9,017 nucleotides of DNA, from the NCBI GenBank assembly GCA_030044455.1, contig JASHVU010000491.1, positions 1 through 9,017 of the forward strand, in the 5' to 3' direction. The position numbers were made by a program, and so were the translations under genes. Under the pieces are notes generated by a model. The model saw only the letters and a list, made by a program, of their open reading frames with translations, ran no database searches and had not been told where the DNA came from. The DNA comes from Acidobacteriaceae bacterium (GTDB lineage: Bacteria; Acidobacteriota; Terriglobia; Terriglobales; Acidobacteriaceae). Below, piece after piece: positions 1 through 6,191 of the stretch (position 1 is its first letter; every line of letters begins with the position of its first letter).

Positions 1-1742
1 AAGAACTCTCCGCCAAAATGAAGGATGTGCTTGCCGCGTATCATCGTTACGACATCCGACGGATCGAAAGTATGCTGTTTGTAGTACGAGTTGCTTGCCG
101 GGCCGAGCGATGAGTAGTTCCCCCCCAGACCCAGGGCGGGAAATTGGTCGGCCTTGGCAAACTGCCAGCCGACCTTCGCGGCATAGCCTCTATTCAAGGC
201 GGAGTCGGGGTAGACCGAAATGTCATAGGTGTAACCCATTCTGGCTTCATTGATCATGGACGGGCTGATATTCCACACGTCCGAAACCTCTGCGGGTTCT
301 TGTTCTTGATCTCCGAACTGGCACCCCAGCGGGCAGGCGGTGAGGTTGCTGAGGTTAGGGCTAGGATTATCCAGATCCGACACAGACGCCGTCAGCCTGT
401 TGTTAGGCGTGATGTCATAATCGAGACGGCCAACGTACCTTCTCCACGGCGAGGAATTCGCCTCGCTTGTGTACCAGTTATTCGTAAGCACGCCAAGCGT
501 GTTTGTAGTTCCAGGCTCGAATGTTCCGAAGGATGGATGGTTCGAAGGAGTCGGATAGTAGGCCTCGGCGGCTTTAGCCACCGAATCGAGCATACCGGAG
601 GGTATCGTGTTCACGTTTGAGCCGGTCTCGCCGTATTCAGAAGTAAACGACTGTCTGACCGGGTACGGGTTGCCCAGCGAATCGTAGGCAATGGTTTGAG
701 TCGTTGGATCGTAGATCGTTCTGCCGGTAATCGATGAAAAGTTGCCGGCCATGATGTCTGCGGTTGGAACTGTTTGGAGGCTTTGGCTGGCCGCACCGTG
801 GTTCACAATCTGGTCGTAGTTGAAGTAGAAGAACATCTTTTTCTTCAGGACCGGGCCGCCGATAGATCCACCAAAGTCGTCGTAGCGAAGAAGCGGAACT
901 GCCGGTGCCGGACCGCCGTTACTGTAGTTGTACACATGGGAGTCGAAGTAGTCATTCTGGAGGTATTCGTAAGCGGATCCGTGAAACTTGCTGGTTCCGC
1001 TCTTGGTGATCTTGCTTATAATCATCCCGCCAACGCCGTATTGCGACGAAAAAGAGGACTCGGAAACCTGCAGCTCGCCTATCGATTCCATTTCGCCCGC
1101 ACTAGACAGGGTATTGTCGCTGTGGGCGGCGATCATCGAAGCGCCGTCGCTGAGAACGTTGGTGTAGGGAAGGTTTCCGTCCACGGCAGACACCATCCCT
1201 GGATTCGCCGTGTTGCCATTTGATGCCGAGCCTGAAGCGCCAGGGAGCAGGATCATGAAGTTCGACCAATCCTGATTCACCAGTGGCAATTCCGTCATTT
1301 CTCTCGATTCCAAGGTCACAGTCTGATCGCCCGTTTCGGTTTGCAGCAGAGGCATGTCGGCGGTGACTGTCACTTGCTCACTGGTCGAACCAACATTCAA
1401 GCTTGCGTTAACGGTAAGGTAGCCAATATCGAGCGTGATTGGACCACGCACGAACGTCTTGAAACCTTCCTTGGTGAAGGTGATCTTGTAGTTTCCGGGC
1501 AAAATCGAGGATGTGTCGTACAAGCCATCCTGGTTGGTGACATAGTCAGTCGATACACCGGTATCGATATTCAGCACCGAAACCTTCGCATTGGGGATTA
1601 CCGCTCCCGAATTGTCAGTTACGGTACCCCGTATGTCTCCGGAATTTGTGTTCTGAGCGAAACATACCCCATTTCCCCCGAACAGCAATCCACCGGCCAG
1701 CAGACACAGGGGCAGAATCCATCGAAATGCTTTACTAGTCAT
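1..1742 (-). CDS. TonB-dependent receptor, Oar-like, with N-terminal carboxypeptidase-regulatory-like domain (partial, C-terminus off the window)
   Basis: An outer-membrane active transporter, energised by TonB, for large or scarce substrates. The reading frame starts at ATG 1742 and stays open to the window edge, about 580 codons. Residues 1-29 form a signal peptide ending CFA|Q. Residues ~36-128 are a carboxypeptidase-regulatory-like beta-sandwich (DIRGTVTDNSGAVIPNAKV, then QDGLYDTSSILPGNYKI). Next comes plug-like sequence (ELPLVNQDWSNFMILLPG), and further on the barrel-onset motif GGSIGGPVLKKKMFFYFNYD typical of acidobacterial Oar-type receptors. Family members usually exceed 1,000 residues, so roughly half is missing here. 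CAGGAGG at 1749-1755 lies 6 nt before the ATG and fixes the start. No SusD-like gene is seen beside it. The substrate is unknown; the neighbouring genes suggest a plant or microbial glycan or sugar. The family call is firm, the substrate is inference. Confidence 0.93.
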   Translation of the reverse strand, partial: MTSKAFRWILPLCLLAGGLLFGGNGVCFAQNTNSGDIRGTVTDNSGAVIPNAKVSVLNIDTGVSTDYVTNQDGLYDTSSILPGNYKITFTKEGFKTFVRGPITLDIGYLTVNASLNVGSTSEQVTVTADMPLLQTETGDQTVTLESREMTELPLVNQDWSNFMILLPGASGSASNGNTANPGMVSAVDGNLPYTNVLSDGASMIAAHSDNTLSSAGEMESIGELQVSESSFSSQYGVGGMIISKITKSGTSKFHGSAYEYLQNDYFDSHVYNYSNGGPAPAVPLLRYDDFGGSIGGPVLKKKMFFYFNYDQIVNHGAASQSLQTVPTADIMAGNFSSITGRTIYDPTTQTIAYDSLGNPYPVRQSFTSEYGETGSNVNTIPSGMLDSVAKAAEAYYPTPSNHPSFGTFEPGTTNTLGVLTNNWYTSEANSSPWRRYVGRLDYDITPNNRLTASVSDLDNPSPNLSNLTACPLGCQFGDQEQEPAEVSDVWNISPSMINEARMGYTYDISVYPDSALNRGYAAKVGWQFAKADQFPALGLGGNYSSLGPASNSYYKQHTFDPSDVVTMIRGKHILHFGGEF

Positions 1743-1785
1743 GAAATACCTCCTGAATCGTTTCTTGGTTCTCTTGGCTACGGTC

Positions 1786-1808
1786 CGACCCATTTCCAAA
1801 ATGGGCCG
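1786..1808 (-). other. Hairpin in the leader of the TonB-dependent receptor mRNA
   Basis: Read on the minus strand, CGGCCCATTT and AAATGGGTCG form a 10-bp stem with one G-U pair around a 3-nt loop. It lies about 30 nt upstream of the SD sequence. No U-run follows it, so it is not a classical terminator. It may protect the 5' leader or affect ribosome access; the function is inference. Confidence 0.5.
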
Positions 1809-1943
1809 CGCCGCTCGTTTTCTATTCGCGGCCGCCCCGTCGGAAGAATGGTCTGCGAATTTCCCATTTCAAGAGAGACGCTTATTTACTCGAAGCAAAG
1901 CAGCTCTTCAACACTTTGCCGCTTCATTTCTCAAATTGTGATA

Positions 1944-1972
1944 GTGATATATCAAATATTGAACGTTGTCAA
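1944..1972 (-). promoter_or_regulatory. Predicted sigma-70-type promoter of the TonB-dependent receptor gene
   Basis: On the minus strand a perfect -35 box TTGACA (1972-1967) is followed after 17 nt by TATCAC (1949-1944) as the -10. A 15-nt alternative, TATATC (1951-1946), also exists. Transcription would start near 1937, leaving a leader of about 195 nt before ATG 1742. The TGATATATCA palindrome overlaps the -10, which suggests repression by a bound regulator. Confidence 0.6.
1945..1954. promoter_or_regulatory. Candidate operator 1: TGATATATCA palindrome
   Basis: A perfect 10-bp palindrome lying across the -10 region of the receptor promoter. The identical 10-mer occurs at 3638-3647 in front of the SDR gene, and I found no other copy by eye. 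AT-rich short palindromes are normal targets of GntR/FadR-family dimers, and such a regulator is encoded between the two copies. The assignment to that regulator is inference. Confidence 0.6.
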
Positions 1973-1979
1973 GCACAAG

Positions 1980-2714
1980 TGAAAGATTATTTAGGTTTCT
2001 TACAATTGCCTTAGGAGAAGTCCATAAGAGATTTGATACTGCGCACTTTGAGAAACTGCCTCGCCGGCTGGCCAAAACAGTGTGCATACCATTCATAATC
2101 TGGCATTTTCACCTTGTTGATTCCGGAACCAAAACGGACGACTCGCAGTTTTCTTGGTACTGTGGCCACCGTTCCGCTCTGGCCTATCAGATACTCCCTT
2201 TTACGATTGCCCGCTCACTTCCGATGCCACGCTTTGGGCAAAAAAAACTCCCGACGTGCCAAAACAATCTGAATTGCGAAGAAACTGAACGATCAGTCGG
2301 GCGCGAGGCTCGATACGGGCGCGCCGGTCGCCGGCCGACGAACCATGGGTACGAATTCTAGAGCCTGTCATTGACCTTCCCGCACGCGTCGTTGCGAGCA
2401 AAAATCACGCCAGACGATGCGAAGGACGAGTACACGCAATACTTTATTGCGACCGCTCGTCGCTTCAACCGGAAAGGGTCTGCCCGGTCCGACTTATCCG
2501 CCCAGGAGAGGAATTGCTCTGCACGGCATAACCACGTCATCTAAACAGGCCGGCCCGGCGCGATGCGATTTGAAACCAATGCCTGCTAACTTATTGATCT
2601 TATTGATTCATGCCGTCAGGAAAAGCGGACTGCCCAGTCTTTCAAAAAATAACTTCGGCCGTCCCTCGGTTTTCTGTGAGGTTTGAGAAATGCCTTTTGA
2701 GGTTGAGATTTAAC
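1980..2714. other. Long intergenic stretch with no gene recognised
   Basis: About 735 bp between the receptor promoter and the end of the regulator gene. The ORFs here (longest 131 codons, on the plus strand from 1966) show no recognisable motif, no convincing SD and low-complexity Arg/Ser/Pro-rich or mixed composition. I therefore treat them as chance. I see no tRNA, IS ends or CRISPR repeats. A weak imperfect hairpin around 2617-2643 could serve the regulator transcript as a 3' end, but I do not call it. A degraded gene cannot be excluded. Confidence 0.55.
2590..2607. repeat. Tandem 9-bp direct repeat, CTTATTGAT x2
   Basis: Two exact adjacent copies of CTTATTGAT lie about 110 bp downstream of the stop codon of the GntR-type regulator gene. 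Two copies are too few to call a variable-number repeat. No function is visible. Confidence 0.6.
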
Positions 2715-3518
2715 TTATTTACCTTGCTTGCCAAAGCCGTTCCCAGACGTCTTACTGTTTCTCTCAGGATTCGAGCTTTTCAACCGCCAGGCGTCTCCTC
2801 TATCGTAGTTGGCAAGACGCTCCAACACCTGGTCGAGACCATATCGTACGTGTGCTCGCATAGCTACATCTGCGGCAATCGGATCCCCACTGCACAACGC
2901 CTCGGCTAAAGTCGAATGGAATTCCTCCGGCTGGGTTCGCCGGTTGGCTGCTATATCATAGAGCCAATTTAAGATTAGAACCTGCTCTTTCTCAATTGCA
3001 CGGCACAACCCCGGGCATCGACCCAGTTCTGCAACTCGCATATGAAATTCCATGTGGTAGGTATGCACGGAGAATAGGAACCGCGAGTCGGCATGTTCCA
3101 GTGCGCACATCTTCTGTAGTTCATCCAACTGTCGGGCACTGGTCCGAAGCTGTACCTTCTCTTCGGCGGTGATATTCTGCGCGCACAATCTTGCCGCTTG
3201 CGATTCAAGAGCTTCCCTGATGACATTACTATCGCGAATGTCCTGCTCGTTGGGTATACGTACGCGTGTTCCTATTCTGGGGCGGCTTTCAACCAGACCT
3301 TCCGTTTCCAGGCACTTTAGAGCCTCGGTGATGGGTAAGAAGCTCATATTGAGCCGCTTGGCGAGGCGCCTCCGCGAAAGGACGTCTCCTATAGAGAGGT
3401 CTCCCCTAAGAATCTCATCTCGAATTTGCTGGTAAGCACGACCGGAGAGCGATTCCCCTGCCCGATTCAGGCGAGCTGGCTTGCGTGCGGTCTTTCTCAG
3501 TTCGGATTTGCTGATCAC
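2715..3518 (-). CDS. GntR-family transcriptional regulator, FadR/FCD subfamily
   Basis: A cytoplasmic dimeric DNA-binding regulator whose C-terminal domain senses a small organic acid or sugar acid. Residues ~25-89 are the winged helix (YQQIRDEILRGDLSIGD, then RRLAKRLNMSFLPITEALKCLE, then EGLVESRPRIGTRV). Residues ~97-237 are the all-helical FCD domain, with IREALES and candidate metal ligands H155, H159, H201 (EEFHSTLAEAL) and H223 (MRAHVRYG). The first ligand is usually Asp in a D-x3-H pair but is His here. The start is GTG 3518; an in-frame TAG lies directly upstream, so no longer start exists, and the SD is weak. The 267-aa length is slightly long because of a ~25-residue basic N-terminus and a polar tail. 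It is divergent from the SDR gene and probably controls both the SDR and receptor promoters through TGATATATCA sites. The inducer is unknown. Confidence 0.92.
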   Translation of the reverse strand: MISKSELRKTARKPARLNRAGESLSGRAYQQIRDEILRGDLSIGDVLSRRRLAKRLNMSFLPITEALKCLETEGLVESRPRIGTRVRIPNEQDIRDSNVIREALESQAARLCAQNITAEEKVQLRTSARQLDELQKMCALEHADSRFLFSVHTYHMEFHMRVAELGRCPGLCRAIEKEQVLILNWLYDIAANRRTQPEEFHSTLAEALCSGDPIAADVAMRAHVRYGLDQVLERLANYDRGDAWRLKSSNPERNSKTSGNGFGKQGK

Positions 3519-3590
3519 CTAATGTTCTCGCGCAATCTTCGCGCCCCCAACGGCCACTGACATGGATGGCCTTATCTTTCAACTTCATAT

Positions 3591-3598
3591 ACTATCAC
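3591..3598 (-). promoter_or_regulatory. Possible half-site GTGATAGT upstream of the regulator gene
   Basis: On the minus strand GTGATAGT lies 73 nt upstream of the regulator GTG start. The same 8-mer occurs on the plus strand at 1938-1945, abutting candidate operator 1. It could be a secondary contact for the same regulator, allowing autoregulation. Eight bases is weak evidence. Confidence 0.25.
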
Positions 3599-3637
3599 TA
3601 ATTTTGCTTTTTCAGTTCCCCAATCCAATGTCAGTTC

Positions 3638-3648
3638 TGATATATCAT
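3638..3648 (+). promoter_or_regulatory. Candidate operator 2 (TGATATATCA) over a predicted -10 element of the SDR operon
   Basis: The 10-bp palindrome at 3638-3647 is identical to the one before the receptor gene. TATCAT at 3643-3648 matches the -10 consensus at five of six positions. It sits in the same register of the palindrome as TATCAC does at the receptor promoter. No good -35 is seen at 16-18 nt spacing, so this promoter may be weak or need an activator. Transcription would start near 3655, about 80 nt before the SDR start. Confidence 0.55.
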
Positions 3649-3661
3649 ACGTAAGAGATCG

Positions 3662-3681
3662 TTGATGAACGGCTTCATCAA
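3662..3681 (+). other. Perfect 8-bp inverted repeat in the SDR leader
   Basis: TTGATGAA and TTCATCAA flank a 4-nt spacer, CGGC. In RNA this is a compact 8-bp hairpin with a tetraloop, only a few nucleotides from the expected transcript start. As DNA it is a 20-bp dyad that could be a second operator. It lies about 55 bp upstream of the SDR start codon. No T-run follows, so it is not a terminator. I cannot tell operator from mRNA hairpin by sequence alone. Confidence 0.6.
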
Positions 3682-3736
3682 TTCAATTCAGGGCTCACTT
3701 CGGGGCATCGTGTCCGAAAGAGTAGCCCGATAAGAG

Positions 3737-4501
3737 ATGGCGAAAACAATGGATCTGGCTGGCAAGGTATGTCTGGTCACCGGGGGAACAAGTGGTATTG
3801 GCGCGAAAACGGCTTTGATGTTTGCCGAGCGCGGAGCTCGTGTCGCGGTCGCTGGGCGAAACCCGCGAAACGATTCTCTCGAAACGCTTCAGACGGCTGC
3901 GGCGGCGCATGGAGAGAAAGCTGTTTACATCCAGGCAGACATCGGTAACGTCGAAGGTTGTGCTCGCACAGTTGCCGAGACCTGTGCTCTTTGGGGAGGA
4001 GTCGATGTTCTTGTACATGCCGCAGGTGTAGCTGTGCCGGGTGGATTCTTTGACGTAAGCGAAGAAAGCTGGAGCCGGGCATTCGATGTCCACGTCCACG
4101 CGGTGCTGCGCCTCGCCCGCTCCGCCGTGCCGCACATGATAAAGCAAGGGGAAGGCGCAATACTACTTATCGGTTCTGCTGCAGGCCTTCGGGGCTGTAT
4201 CGGTGCGTTAGCTTATGGCGTAGCCAAAGGAGTATTACCGCAATTTGCACGCACCCTCGCTCGTGAATTATCGGATTACAACATTCGTGTGAATTGCGTT
4301 TCTCCGGGAATCATTCGCACTCCCTTTCAAGATTTCCTCTCGCCGGAACAGAAAGAGAACAACATCAAAAGCAGAATACCGCTCCATCGTGAAGGGAGAC
4401 CAGAGGACGTAGCCCGCGCGATTTTGGAGCTAGTAGAGAATGACTTTATTACAGGTGAAAACGTGGTCATTGATGGTGGCATGACCATGCGCATTGTTTA
4501 A
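3737..4501 (+). CDS. Classical short-chain dehydrogenase/reductase, probable sugar or sugar-acid dehydrogenase
   Basis: A cytoplasmic NAD(P)-dependent oxidoreductase of 254 aa, the normal length for classical SDRs. Rossmann motif TGGTSGIG is at 15-22; R41 after the second strand hints at NADP preference. HAAG is at 94-97 in place of NNAG. The catalytic Ser is S147 (IGSAAG), Tyr and Lys are Y160 and K164 (YGVAK), and NCVSPG at 186-191 and GRPEDVA follow. The Asn of the catalytic tetrad is replaced by His (H119 in FDVHV). Next to a lactonase and a mutarotase, a C1 sugar dehydrogenase such as an L-fucose or pentose dehydrogenase is a reasonable guess; oxidation of a 2-keto-3-deoxy acid is the alternative. 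TAA two codons upstream limits the start to ATG 3737 or ATG 3749; neither has a strong SD. It is first in a plus-strand run of three genes. Confidence 0.9.
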   Translation: MAKTMDLAGKVCLVTGGTSGIGAKTALMFAERGARVAVAGRNPRNDSLETLQTAAAAHGEKAVYIQADIGNVEGCARTVAETCALWGGVDVLVHAAGVAVPGGFFDVSEESWSRAFDVHVHAVLRLARSAVPHMIKQGEGAILLIGSAAGLRGCIGALAYGVAKGVLPQFARTLARELSDYNIRVNCVSPGIIRTPFQDFLSPEQKENNIKSRIPLHREGRPEDVARAILELVENDFITGENVVIDGGMTMRIV

Positions 4502-4506
4502 TCTCC

Positions 4507-4546
4507 TGATTCCATCGCTCGCCAAAAGTAGTGAGTGATGGAATCA
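4507..4546 (+). terminator. Strong hairpin just after the SDR gene, possible terminator or mRNA-stabilising element
   Basis: TGATTCCATCGCTC (4507-4520) pairs with GAGTGATGGAATCA (4533-4546), a 14-bp stem with one G-U pair and a 12-nt loop, starting 5 nt after the stop codon. There is no T-run, so intrinsic termination is doubtful. Such hairpins can block 3' exonucleases and set unequal levels within an operon. It separates the SDR gene from the glycosidase gene by structure as well as by a 164-bp gap. The hairpin is clear, the role is not. Confidence 0.5.
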
Positions 4547-4577
4547 AGGACTTGGCAGGCGGACTTGGCCCCTACGA

Positions 4578-4595
4578 AAGGCCTGGGCAGGCTTT
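4578..4595 (+). other. Small hairpin in the SDR-glycosidase gap
   Basis: AAGGCCT and AGGCTTT pair as a 7-bp stem with one G-U pair around GGGC. The T-run is only three long. It could act together with the larger hairpin upstream as a partial terminator, but it may be chance. Confidence 0.25.
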
Positions 4596-4665
4596 CCCAC
4601 GATTGGCGGAATCGGGAGCTGTTTAAGAGAATGGGGTTCGGCATCACGGACCAGGAAAAAACAAG

Positions 4666-6117
4666 ATGGCAACCTTGGCTTTCATGAAGATTCCGAATAG
4701 AAAAACCATAGCCTTGCTCCTGGCGCTCACATTACCGGGAACAGTTGCATGGGCAGGACACACGAAGGCCGCATCGCAAAAGACCTCCAGCGCGAGTACG
4801 CCTTCCTATCCAGTCAAAATCAGCGCCAACGGGCGCTATCTCGTGGATCGGAACAATGTCCCTTTCCTGATTGCCGGCGATAATCCGCATGCCTTAGTTA
4901 CGATGACCTCCATGGCGGATGCGGCGCGCTATTTCGATGACCGTCAGGCTCACGGATTCAACGCAATGTGGTTCGATGTGCTTGTTGCCGGCCCTTACCG
5001 GCCGTACAGTCCGGAAGACGGCGCCACCTATGACGGCATTCGGCCCTTTACCGCCTTTATTCCCGGCGGCGCTGATACGGCGCATTACGATCTTACGAAG
5101 CCGAACGAAGCATACTTTGCCCGAGTCGACCAAATGCTCACATTAGCGAAAAATCACGGGATGGTGGTTTTTCTCGATCCCATCGAGACCGGCCAGTGGC
5201 TCCAGACGATGCGCAATAACGGCCCGGTTGCCGACTACGCTTATGGACAGTATCTGGGTAACCGCTATAAGCACTTTCAGAACATTATTTGGTTGAACGG
5301 CAACGATTTTGAAAGCTGGGAGAATTCGACTGATGATGCTGTGGTCCAGGCAGTGGCAAAAGGCATTAGGTCCGCTGACCCTGGCAGCCTGCAAACAGTC
5401 GAGTTGAACTACCAGAATAGTTCTTCGTTCGATGATCCGACCTGGATGCCGCTCAGTCAGATCAATAGTACGTACGCATACGCGCCCACATACATACAAA
5501 TGCTGCATAGCTATAATCAAACGCCCGTTGCACCCACTTATCTACTCGAGGCTCACTATGAATTGGAGAAGGTCGGCGAGCCGTGGGATTACGGCAATCC
5601 TTTAGTACTCAGGCACCAAGAGTACTGGGCAATGCTGAGCGGAGGCACGGGGCAATTATATGGGAACGCTTTTATTTGGACGTTCATGCCTGGATGGAGA
5701 TACTTTCTCGATACGCCGGGAGTAACGCAATTTACAATTTGGAAGAAATTCTTTGAGTCGCTGCCTTGGCAGGATCTGGTTCCGGATCAGACGCATACCG
5801 TGGTCACGGACGGATTCGGTACTTTTGGGAATCTGCAAACCCGCGTCAGCAACAGCGATTTTTGCACTGCATCTAAAACGCATGACGGCTCTTTCATAGT
5901 CGCCTACCTTCCTACCGTTCGGACAATCACAGTGAACATGGCAAGCCTGAAGGCGCCAGTAATTGCCAAGTGGTTGGACCCCTCGAACGGAGCCTATACA
6001 ACCATCTCCCGGGGTCCCTTTATAAACAAAGGCACGCGGAGGTTCACGCCCCCGGCGAAGAATCACGACGGAGATGGCGACTGGGTGTTGTTGCTTGCAG
6101 TTGTCAAAGGAAAATGA
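4666..6117 (+). CDS. Exported DUF4038-family glycoside hydrolase (GH140/apiosidase-like) with C-terminal beta-sandwich domain
   Basis: An exported (alpha/beta)8-barrel glycosidase of 483 aa. A signal peptide covers residues 1-30 (KTIALLLALTLPGTVAWA|G). The family pattern begins at ISANGRYLVDRNNVPFLIAGD (52-72) and continues with DDRQAHGFNAMWFDVL and YGQYLGNRYKHFQNIIWLNGND (193-214). LLEAHYE is at 293-299. D214 and E295 are in the places expected for the catalytic acid pair, by comparison with the GH140 apiosidase. Residues ~395-482 resemble the small beta-rich domain (putative collagen-binding type) often attached to DUF4038. The start is ATG 4666, with AGGA about 10 nt upstream; ATG 4684 lacks an SD. 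GH140 members characterised to my knowledge remove D-apiose from rhamnogalacturonan II, but most DUF4038 proteins are untested, so the substrate is open. It sits between the SDR gene and the mutarotase gene. Confidence 0.88.
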   Translation: MATLAFMKIPNRKTIALLLALTLPGTVAWAGHTKAASQKTSSASTPSYPVKISANGRYLVDRNNVPFLIAGDNPHALVTMTSMADAARYFDDRQAHGFNAMWFDVLVAGPYRPYSPEDGATYDGIRPFTAFIPGGADTAHYDLTKPNEAYFARVDQMLTLAKNHGMVVFLDPIETGQWLQTMRNNGPVADYAYGQYLGNRYKHFQNIIWLNGNDFESWENSTDDAVVQAVAKGIRSADPGSLQTVELNYQNSSSFDDPTWMPLSQINSTYAYAPTYIQMLHSYNQTPVAPTYLLEAHYELEKVGEPWDYGNPLVLRHQEYWAMLSGGTGQLYGNAFIWTFMPGWRYFLDTPGVTQFTIWKKFFESLPWQDLVPDQTHTVVTDGFGTFGNLQTRVSNSDFCTASKTHDGSFIVAYLPTVRTITVNMASLKAPVIAKWLDPSNGAYTTISRGPFINKGTRRFTPPAKNHDGDGDWVLLLAVVKGK

Positions 6118-6130
6118 GTTTTAAAGTGTG

Positions 6131-6159
6131 CCAAGGTTTGCCACTCATGGCAATCTTGG
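6131..6159 (+). other. Imperfect hairpin between glycosidase and mutarotase genes
   Basis: CCAAGGTTTGCC and GGCAATCTTGG pair as two 5-bp segments separated by a small internal loop, with loop ACTCAT. It lies 13 nt after the glycosidase stop codon, in the 74-bp gap before the mutarotase gene. No T-run follows, so an intercistronic processing or stability element is more likely than a terminator. Confidence 0.35.
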
Positions 6160-6191
6160 GGATATTTCATGGAACTGGAGAAGAGAACTAG

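Noticed and set aside
144..1223. Plus-strand open frames of 150-160 codons opposite the left-edge gene.
   Set aside because: They are antisense to an unbroken receptor frame with clear family motifs on the minus strand, and their translations show no motifs.
1341..2361. Plus-strand frames of 213 and 131 codons across the receptor start and the promoter region.
   Set aside because: The first is antisense to the receptor N-terminus and leader. The second has no SD, no recognisable motif, and crosses a predicted promoter.
2318..2389. A cluster of common six- and eight-base restriction-type palindromes (GGCGCGCC, CCATGG, GAATTC overlapping TCTAGA, ACGCGT), with GCGGCCGC at 1828 and ACTAGT at 1734, resembling a cloning polylinker.
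   Set aside because: The sites are spread out and embedded in ordinary sequence. No vector, primer or marker sequence is present, and two sites lie in or near the natural receptor gene and leader. Chance in a GC-rich genome is the simpler reading.
2417..2686. An 89-codon plus-strand frame in the intergenic stretch.
   Set aside because: Pro/Arg/Ser-rich chance-like translation, no SD and no recognised domain.
2951..2960. A further TATATCAT-like sequence that might be another regulator site.
   Set aside because: It lies inside the regulator coding region and matches only one arm of the palindrome.
5143..6066. Minus-strand frames of 125 and 136 codons within the glycosidase gene.
   Set aside because: Antisense shadows of a well-supported gene; His/Arg/Cys-rich translations without motifs.
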